From Nocardioides sp. Root122 (lineage in GTDB: Bacteria; Actinomycetota; Actinomycetes; Propionibacteriales; Nocardioidaceae), in assembly GCF_001425025.1 (NCBI RefSeq), contig NZ_LMDE01000010.1, positions 1 through 64,000 on the forward strand: a stretch of DNA of 64,000 bases. The letters run 5' to 3'. Made by a program: the position numbers and the translations under genes. The notes under the pieces were generated by a model. It searched no databases. It was not told where the DNA came from and was given only the letters and a program-made list of their open reading frames with translations. Of the stretch, positions 58,741 through 64,000 are shown in pieces. Numbering within the stretch: the first letter of the stretch is position 1; each line of letters opens with the position of its first letter.

Positions 58741-59910
58741 GTGCGCGTGCTGTGTGCGACGACGGCAAACGATGGCCACTTCGGGCCGCTCTTGCCGTTC
58801 GCGCGTGCGCTTGCTGGGGCGGGACATGAAGTTCGCGTGGCTGCGCCTGTGTCGTACGCGGGTGCGGTGGCAGGGGCAGGCTTTGCCCACGAACCATTCG
58901 CGGATGCGCCGCCCGAGCTGATAGGCCCGGTCATGGCCCGATTGCCTACCTTGGCCTTCGACGAGGCCGACGAGGTGGTCATTCGCGAGGTGTTCGGCCG
59001 GATCGACGCCCAGGCCGCGCTCCCGTCGCTGATGGCGACCGTGGATCGGTGGCGCCCCGATCTGGTGATGCGGGAGTCTGCCGAGCTCGCCTCACTCGCT
59101 GCTGCCGAGCGCGCAGGGGTGCCCCATGTTCACGTCTGCATCGGCATGCACGAAGTCGTTCCCCGATTCGCAGAGGCCATCGCGGATCCGTTGGATGAGC
59201 TGGGTCGGATGGCCGGACTGATCGACGGTCGTCTGCCGGCAGCGCTCGCCTCCGAGACGATCCTCAGCCTGGTGCCGGAGGTACTTGACCGTGCGAGCGG
59301 CCAGGAGCTGGCGGGTGGCGACGGCTTCTTGCGCTTCAACGAACCTCTGCTGTCCGTCAGCAGCTACCGCCTACCGGAGTGGGGCGACCCGGAGGCCCCC
59401 CTGGTCTACGTCACCTTCGGTTCGGTCACCGGTTCGTTGCCGCCGTTTGCTGGTGTCTTCCGCGAGGCGCTGGATGCGCTGGCCGACATCGAGGTACGGG
59501 TCCTGCTGACGGTCGGGCGGAGGATTGACCCCGCTGCTCTCGGGCTATTGCCGTCGAACGCCAGGGCCGAGCAATGGTGCCCGCAAGATGCCGTTCTCGA
59601 GCACGCGGCAGCGATGCTCGGACACGGCGGATTCGGCACGACCATGGGTGCCCTGACGGCGGGGGTCCCTCAGATGGTTGTGCCACTCTTCACCTTCGAC
59701 CAAGTCGTCAACGGCCAACACGTTGCGGCGGTGGGCGCAGGGCTCACTGTCGAGAAGGGACCCGCATCAGTGGGACCGGCGGCAGCGCAAGTTCTGCGAC
59801 TGTTGGAGGATCCGACCTTCGCTGTGGCGGCGCGCCGCATCGCAACGGCTTTACGGAACCTTCCGCCACCGACCGAAGCCATACCCTTCCTCACCGGCCT
59901 TGCCCGTTGA
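58741..59910 (+). CDS. UGT/MGT-type (GT1) glycosyltransferase
   Basis: 389 residues; GTG start, no strong ribosome site. GT-B fold of the macrolide-glycosyltransferase class: N-terminal MRVLCATTANDGHFGPLLPFARAL acceptor half, linker DPEAPLVYVTFGSVTGSLP and C-terminal donor motif AEQWCPQDAVLEHAAAMLGHGGFGTT with GVPQMVVPLFTFDQVVNG. It attaches a sugar to a small hydrophobic compound, typically an antibiotic or polyphenol; acceptor unknown. Third codon positions are visibly less GC-rich than in neighbouring core genes, suggesting acquisition. The 203 bases before it (58538-58740) hold nothing I can name. Confidence 0.88.
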   Translation: MRVLCATTANDGHFGPLLPFARALAGAGHEVRVAAPVSYAGAVAGAGFAHEPFADAPPELIGPVMARLPTLAFDEADEVVIREVFGRIDAQAALPSLMATVDRWRPDLVMRESAELASLAAAERAGVPHVHVCIGMHEVVPRFAEAIADPLDELGRMAGLIDGRLPAALASETILSLVPEVLDRASGQELAGGDGFLRFNEPLLSVSSYRLPEWGDPEAPLVYVTFGSVTGSLPPFAGVFREALDALADIEVRVLLTVGRRIDPAALGLLPSNARAEQWCPQDAVLEHAAAMLGHGGFGTTMGALTAGVPQMVVPLFTFDQVVNGQHVAAVGAGLTVEKGPASVGPAAAQVLRLLEDPTFAVAARRIATALRNLPPPTEAIPFLTGLAR

Positions 59911-59961
59911 ACGAGCAACGCTTACGTCCTTCCGCCGCGATTGCCCTACCGGCTCACCGAA

Positions 59962-61413
59962 CTACGCCGGATAGATGTCCACGCCCACGGGCGCATCGAG
60001 GATCATCCGCGCCTTCTCCGGATGAATGCGGTGGGTGCCGGTGTGGTCGACGAGGAAGCCCTGGCCGTGTGGGGTCAACCAGACGTAGCGGCCCTCGCCG
60101 CACTGGCGAGACCTGTAGCCCGCGTGGGTCTTCCAGCGGTGGTGTCGTCGGCCGAGGGGGCCGGAGTTGTGGGAGCCGGTCTGGTCCGGCGGGGGATCTC
60201 GCGTCTCGTCGCCGTGGTCGTAGGGGACAGGGTGGTCGAGGTCGACCTTGCGGCTGGTGGAGCCGGCCCACGGCCAGTAGTCGCCGCCGGTGACGAGGTG
60301 GACCTGGTCGCGGAGTGACTCGGGGTGCTCGTACGCCGTGTAGCGGACGCGGTTGGAGAGGTCCTTGACCGGTTGGATCTTGATGATCGAGCCCCGCAGC
60401 AGCTCGGCGAGCCGAGCGATGGTGACCGGCCCGAATCCCTCGATGCGCGCGACACCGTCACCGCTGTGGAGAGCGGCCTCGTGCAGGTGGACGTGGAGCA
60501 CCACCTTCGGTGCCAGAGGGCGGAGGTCGAGGTCGCGCAGGGCGTCGAGCAGGTCGGCGGGGAAGGCGAAGGCGCGCGACGGTGCCTGGCTCTCGGGCTC
60601 GGGCTCGTCGAACAGGGCATCCGCGTCGGGGTCGTTCGCGGACATCGAGTGCTCGACCAGCAGCGCGAAGAGCTCGGCGGGCCGCGCCAACCAGCCGAAC
60701 GCCAGGGCGCGGAGCTCGTCGGGGGTGTCGTCGGGGTGACGGGGCGCGATGATCTCGCCGACCCGGTGGACGATGGCATCGACAGCAGCAGCGTCACCCG
60801 CTTCGAGGCGGGCGATGAGGGTGCGCAATCCGAACTCGTCGGTGCGGCCGGGGCCGACGTAGCGTCGCCGCCGCTCCGCCTCGCACCGCTCCTCGTGGAG
60901 CGCGGTGTCGGCCTCGATCACCTTGGCCTCGGCGACCTCGAGGACGCGACCGACGGACTCGCTGGCGATCATCCGGGAGACTGCGGAGTCGACGACGCCG
61001 ACCTTGTCGGCCGGCAGGTGGCGGGAGAGCCTGGCGACACGGCGGGCCACCCAGACCTCGCACTCGCCGCGCCGGGTCACCGCCCACGTCAGGGGCAGGC
61101 GGTGCTCGAGGTCGAGGACGTCGGCGAGCATGTTGCTGGTCGCGGTGACGCCGGCGCCGCGGGCCAGGGCGATCTCGCCGAGACAGAAGTCCTGGACGCC
61201 CGGAGTGCCGTCACCGCCCACCTGCCGCAGCACGTTGCCGACACGCCGCGCCATGTGCCCGTCGGGGCCCTCGGTCGGGTCGGTCGAGTGGAGCACCGCC
61301 CACGCCGACAGCAGCTCCAGCTTGTGCACCTCGGCGAGCCGCGACGCCGCCTCGGCCTCCGTCGCGGCGGCCAGCAGCCCGTCCGCGTCGAGGTCGAGGA
61401 GGTCGCTTCCCAT
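59962..61413 (-). CDS. DUF222/HNH endonuclease-domain protein
   Basis: 483 residues; ATG seven bases after TAGCGT. The N-terminal ~300 residues are the helical DUF222 domain (EVHKLELLSAWAVLHS, ARRVARLSRHLPADKVGVVD); the C-terminus has an HNH nuclease with GDYWPWAGSTSRKVDLDHPVPYDHGD, SHNSGPLGRRHHRWKTH and RSRQ. Catalytic His/Asn/His are all present. Members occur in many copies in actinobacteria, often called 13E12-repeat or HNH proteins, and may be selfish or repair-linked; role unproven. Stands alone. Confidence 0.88.
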   Translation of the reverse strand: MGSDLLDLDADGLLAAATEAEAASRLAEVHKLELLSAWAVLHSTDPTEGPDGHMARRVGNVLRQVGGDGTPGVQDFCLGEIALARGAGVTATSNMLADVLDLEHRLPLTWAVTRRGECEVWVARRVARLSRHLPADKVGVVDSAVSRMIASESVGRVLEVAEAKVIEADTALHEERCEAERRRRYVGPGRTDEFGLRTLIARLEAGDAAAVDAIVHRVGEIIAPRHPDDTPDELRALAFGWLARPAELFALLVEHSMSANDPDADALFDEPEPESQAPSRAFAFPADLLDALRDLDLRPLAPKVVLHVHLHEAALHSGDGVARIEGFGPVTIARLAELLRGSIIKIQPVKDLSNRVRYTAYEHPESLRDQVHLVTGGDYWPWAGSTSRKVDLDHPVPYDHGDETRDPPPDQTGSHNSGPLGRRHHRWKTHAGYRSRQCGEGRYVWLTPHGQGFLVDHTGTHRIHPEKARMILDAPVGVDIYPA

Positions 61414-61610
61414 GACACGAACGCTACGCACCCCCACCGACACTCAGACCGCGATTTCACGCCTGGATCCACATGCCGGACACCTGTTTTCGAGCACCTG
61501 AGCGACCCGCTCGAAGACCTCGTCGGAAGCGGGATGCGGACGGCACGCCACCCATCGGAGAGGGTACGTCGTGGACCCCATAGAGCACGTCCACCACTAG
61601 GCTCCCGGCC

Positions 61611-62819
61611 GTGAGTGGGCGGGGGTCGGTCTGGCGTCAACCGGGCATGGCGCCCCTGGTGGCGATGACGTGCGCCGGCTTCTCCGGTTTCGCGGTGTTG
61701 CTCACGGTCGCTCCGCTGTGGGCCGTCGAGGGTGGCGCGTCGACCGCGGGCGCCGGGCTCGTGAACGGCGTGCTCCTGCTGTTCACCGTGCTGACCCAGC
61801 TGCTCGTGCCGCGCGCGCTGCGGTCCTTCGGGTGGGGACGGGTCCTCACGGTCGGCCTGGTGCTGCTGGGCGTCCCGGGCCTGCTCCTGTCGCTCGCCGA
61901 CAGCCTTGAGGTGATCCTCGCGCTGTCCGCCGTGCGGGGTGTCGGGTTCGGTGTCCTCACCGTCTCGGGCAGTGCCGCCGTCGCCGCGCTCGTCGGCGCG
62001 GAGCGCCGCGGCGAGGCGATCGGGGCGTACGGCCTCGCGATCGCGGTGCCGAACCTCGTCATCCTCCCGGCGGGACCATGGATCGCCGAAGGCCTCGGCT
62101 ACGGGGTGGCGTTCGCCCTGAGCGCGCTCCCGTTGGCCGGCATCCCCGCGGCTCACCGGCTCGCGTCCGCGCTGCGCCTCACGGCGCCGGACCTGCACCA
62201 GTCCTCGGACGCGACCTCCTCACCCGACGCAGGAGACGGCGCGCTGGTCGCCTACCGGCGGTTGCTGCGGCCGATGCTGCTGTTGCTGGCCGTCACCCTG
62301 GCGGGCGGAGCGGTGATCACGTTCGCGCCCCAGATGGTCGACGACGCGGCCGTCGCGACAGGCGGTCTGCTGCTGATGGGGGTGTCCGCGGCACTCAGCC
62401 GGTGGCGGCTCGGGGTGATCGCGGACCGACATGGCGCCCAGCCCTTCCTCGTACCCCTGGTCGTGCTGACGGGAGTGGCGATGGCGCTCGCGGCGTGGTC
62501 CGTGGCCGGAGGCGGGGGCGTGCGCACCGGCGCGTTCCTGGTCGCCCTGCTCCTCCTCGGCCTGTCCTACGGCGGGCTGCAGAACCTCACCCTGCTGATC
62601 TCCTTCGCGGCCGTCGACCGTCGGCACCACAACCTCGCCAGCGCGGTGTGGAACGTCGGCTTCGATGCGGGTACGGCGCTCGGCTCGGTGCTCGTCGGGG
62701 TGATCGCCGAGCTCACGTCGTTCTCGACCGCTCTGCTCGTCGCGGGGGCTGTCGCGATCGCGACGTTGCCCCTCGCCGTCCAGCGCCTCAGAACACCGTC
62801 CAGTCCGAGTACGTCGTGA
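61611..62819 (+). CDS. Major facilitator superfamily transporter
   Basis: 402 residues; GTG seven bases after TAGGCT. Twelve membrane helices. Motif A-like signatures occur at RALRSFGWGRVLTVG (loop 2-3) and LGVIADRHGAQPFLVP (loop 8-9); central cytoplasmic loop with RLTAPDLHQSSDATSS. Probably a drug or metabolite exporter; substrate not readable. A 6-bp inverted repeat GTGGAC-N12-GTCCAC (61571-61594) overlaps the expected -35. The 3' end overlaps the convergent glutaminase gene by 32 nt. Confidence 0.88.
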   Translation: MSGRGSVWRQPGMAPLVAMTCAGFSGFAVLLTVAPLWAVEGGASTAGAGLVNGVLLLFTVLTQLLVPRALRSFGWGRVLTVGLVLLGVPGLLLSLADSLEVILALSAVRGVGFGVLTVSGSAAVAALVGAERRGEAIGAYGLAIAVPNLVILPAGPWIAEGLGYGVAFALSALPLAGIPAAHRLASALRLTAPDLHQSSDATSSPDAGDGALVAYRRLLRPMLLLLAVTLAGGAVITFAPQMVDDAAVATGGLLLMGVSAALSRWRLGVIADRHGAQPFLVPLVVLTGVAMALAAWSVAGGGGVRTGAFLVALLLLGLSYGGLQNLTLLISFAAVDRRHHNLASAVWNVGFDAGTALGSVLVGVIAELTSFSTALLVAGAVAIATLPLAVQRLRTPSSPSTS

Positions 62820-63699
62820 ACGCGTCGAGCGCCGCGAGCCCGGCGGCCGACGAACCCGACGGACCGAGCGAGGGGCTCCACACGCAGGCGACGCCTCGAT
62901 CGGGGATCACGGCCAGGATGCCGCCGCCGACGCCGCTCTTGGCGGGGAGACCCACTCGGTAGGCGAACTCGCCCGCCGAGTCGTACGTCCCGCAGGTGAG
63001 CATCACGGCGTTGACCCGCTTCGTCTCGCGGGGGCTGAGCAGCTGGGTCCCGTCGGAGAGGACGCCGTCGCGGGCGAGGAACAGCCCGGCGAGAGCGAGC
63101 TCGCGGCACGTCATCGACAGCGCGCACTGCCGGACGTACTGGTCGATGACCTCCTCGACGGAGCCCTCGAGGTTGCCGTAGCTGGCCAGGAGGTGCGCGA
63201 CCGCGAACGTGCGGTGAGCGGCGTCGAGCTCGGACCGCGCCACGTCGAGGTCGCTGTCGACGTCGCTCCGGCCGCTCTCGCGCCGCATCAGGTCGCGCAG
63301 TGCGCCGCTGGCGTCGCCGGTCAGTGCCTGCAGCCGGTCGGTCACGACGAGTGCGCCGGCGTTGATGAACGGGTTGCGCGGACGCCCGGCCTCCTGGTCG
63401 AGCTGGAGGAAGGAGTTGAACGGGTTGCCCGACGGCTCGCGGGAGACGCGCTCCCAGACCTTCTCGCCCTCGGCGGCGATGACCAGCGCGAGGGTGAACA
63501 CCTTGCTGATGCTCTGGACCGAGAAGGGCACGTCGGCGTCACCGATGACGTGCACCTCGCCGTCGCACGAGGCGATCGCCATGCCGAACTGGTGCGGGTC
63601 CACCGACGCCAGGCCGGGGATGTACTCGGCCGGTCGGCCACGGCCGACCTCGGGCGCGGCGGCCTCCTGCGCGCGCAGCAGCGCGTCCTCGATCCTCAC
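62788..63699 (-). CDS. glsA: Glutaminase A
   Basis: 303 residues, standard length; GTG with GAGGAT upstream. It hydrolyses glutamine to glutamate and ammonia. Serine-dependent beta-lactamase-like fold: nucleophile Ser63 and Lys66 in FSVQSISKVFTL, Asn in NPFINAGALV, Tyr in ASYGNLEGS and GLPAKSGVGGGI near the C-terminus. Supports glutamate supply or acid resistance. Convergent with, and overlapping, the MFS gene. Confidence 0.95.
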   Translation of the reverse strand: MRIEDALLRAQEAAAPEVGRGRPAEYIPGLASVDPHQFGMAIASCDGEVHVIGDADVPFSVQSISKVFTLALVIAAEGEKVWERVSREPSGNPFNSFLQLDQEAGRPRNPFINAGALVVTDRLQALTGDASGALRDLMRRESGRSDVDSDLDVARSELDAAHRTFAVAHLLASYGNLEGSVEEVIDQYVRQCALSMTCRELALAGLFLARDGVLSDGTQLLSPRETKRVNAVMLTCGTYDSAGEFAYRVGLPAKSGVGGGILAVIPDRGVACVWSPSLGPSGSSAAGLAALDAFTTYSDWTVF

Positions 63700-63733
63700 C
63701 CGGCCATCCTCGCGCAGGCGCGCGGGAACCGGG

Positions 63734-63997
63734 TCACCCCACGTCGACCGCCGCCGGGCCGGCCGGCAGGTCGTAGCGGCCGCGGGGGTCGCCGCCGTCG
63801 AGCTGGACGAGGACGTGGTGCGCCAGCCGGGCCTTGGTCGGCGCGAGGAACAAGCTCTGGCACGCGTAGGGCCCGCGCTGCCAGGTGTCGACCTGCTGGT
63901 GTCGGGCGCGGATCTCGAGGAGCTCGTGGGGTCGCCACTCCGGATGGGGGCGGCCGGTGGGAGGGGCGACCTGCTCGAGGGCGTCCCACTGTCCCAT
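63734..63997 (-). CDS. Small hypothetical protein at window edge
   Basis: 87 residues if the ATG at 63997 is the start; the frame stays open to the edge, so it may be longer. It is hydrophilic, with WRPHELLEIRARHQQVDTWQRG and a short beta-like block LAHHVLVQLDGGDPRGRYDLP. No family recognised. It lies 34 nt upstream of glsA on the same strand, so the two may be cotranscribed. Confidence 0.5.
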   Translation of the reverse strand: MGQWDALEQVAPPTGRPHPEWRPHELLEIRARHQQVDTWQRGPYACQSLFLAPTKARLAHHVLVQLDGGDPRGRYDLPAGPAAVDVG

Positions 63998-64000
63998 CCA

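Overview
This window looks like chromosomal core DNA of a high-G+C actinobacterium, most likely a Nocardioidaceae member (Nocardioides-like; inference from gene content and order, no database search was possible). The backbone keeps the gene neighbourhood known from Mycobacterium tuberculosis Rv2221c-Rv2247 and from the Streptomyces fabDHPF region. Present are accD6-fabF-acpP-fabH-fabD with a FasR/PucR-type regulator, aceE, DUF3052, ahpE and tRNA-Val, nif3 with its zinc-ribbon partner, panB, and glnA2-glnE. Codon use is strongly GC3-biased. About twenty start codons sit 6-7 nt behind a TANNNT/CANNNT hexamer, which suggests frequent leaderless transcription.

Layout. 1-2.4 kb: 3' end of a 5S rRNA gene with its terminator, a TPR protein, DUF3145 and a secreted protein. 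2.4-9.1 kb: the fatty-acid synthase II operon on the minus strand behind its activator gene; FabD carries an unusual C-terminal biotinyl/lipoyl-like domain. 9.2-11.5 kb: an alpha/beta hydrolase, a VOC protein and an AraC regulator. 11.5-17.4 kb: aceE, then the coupled DUF3052/acyl-CoA synthetase/AhpE operon and tRNA-Val. 17.4-25.5 kb: a second acyl-CoA synthetase, Nif3, zinc-ribbon, FUSC-like, YaaA, an RNB nuclease and a CDP-alcohol phosphotransferase.

25.5-33.3 kb is the most interesting region. A SigL/RslA-type ECF sigma/anti-sigma pair lies next to a membrane sulfatase, which is divergent from a tightly overlapping six-gene operon. The operon encodes a zinc-less MDR dehydrogenase, a degenerate 6-pyruvoyltetrahydropterin synthase homolog, a GT4 glycosyltransferase, a UPF0104 membrane protein, a RibD-C reductase and GTP cyclohydrolase II. 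Three copies of TGAACC-N16-CGT occur in front of the sigma gene, the sulfatase and the operon. This suggests one sigma-controlled regulon making an unknown glycosylated pterin or ribityl-pyrimidine product.

33.3-38.4 kb: a DUF559 nuclease gene bracketed by two 89-nt hairpin elements of identical geometry, then rnpB, map, a histone H1-like protein, panB and a lipoprotein. 38.4-43.4 kb: a three-gene ESX/WXG100-like plus DUF1023 hydrolase operon, a glucose/sorbosone dehydrogenase-like protein and a tandem GNAT. 43.5-49.8 kb: glutamine-dependent NAD synthetase, two paralogous small secreted proteins, and a two-component system with candidate direct-repeat boxes. 49.8-54.9 kb: glnA2, a class-I amidotransferase and glnE. 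54.9-64 kb: more accessory DNA with SatD and a membrane partner, an Asp-box protein of unknown role, a UGT-type glycosyltransferase with weaker GC bias, a DUF222/HNH protein, an MFS transporter, glutaminase and a small unknown gene at the edge.
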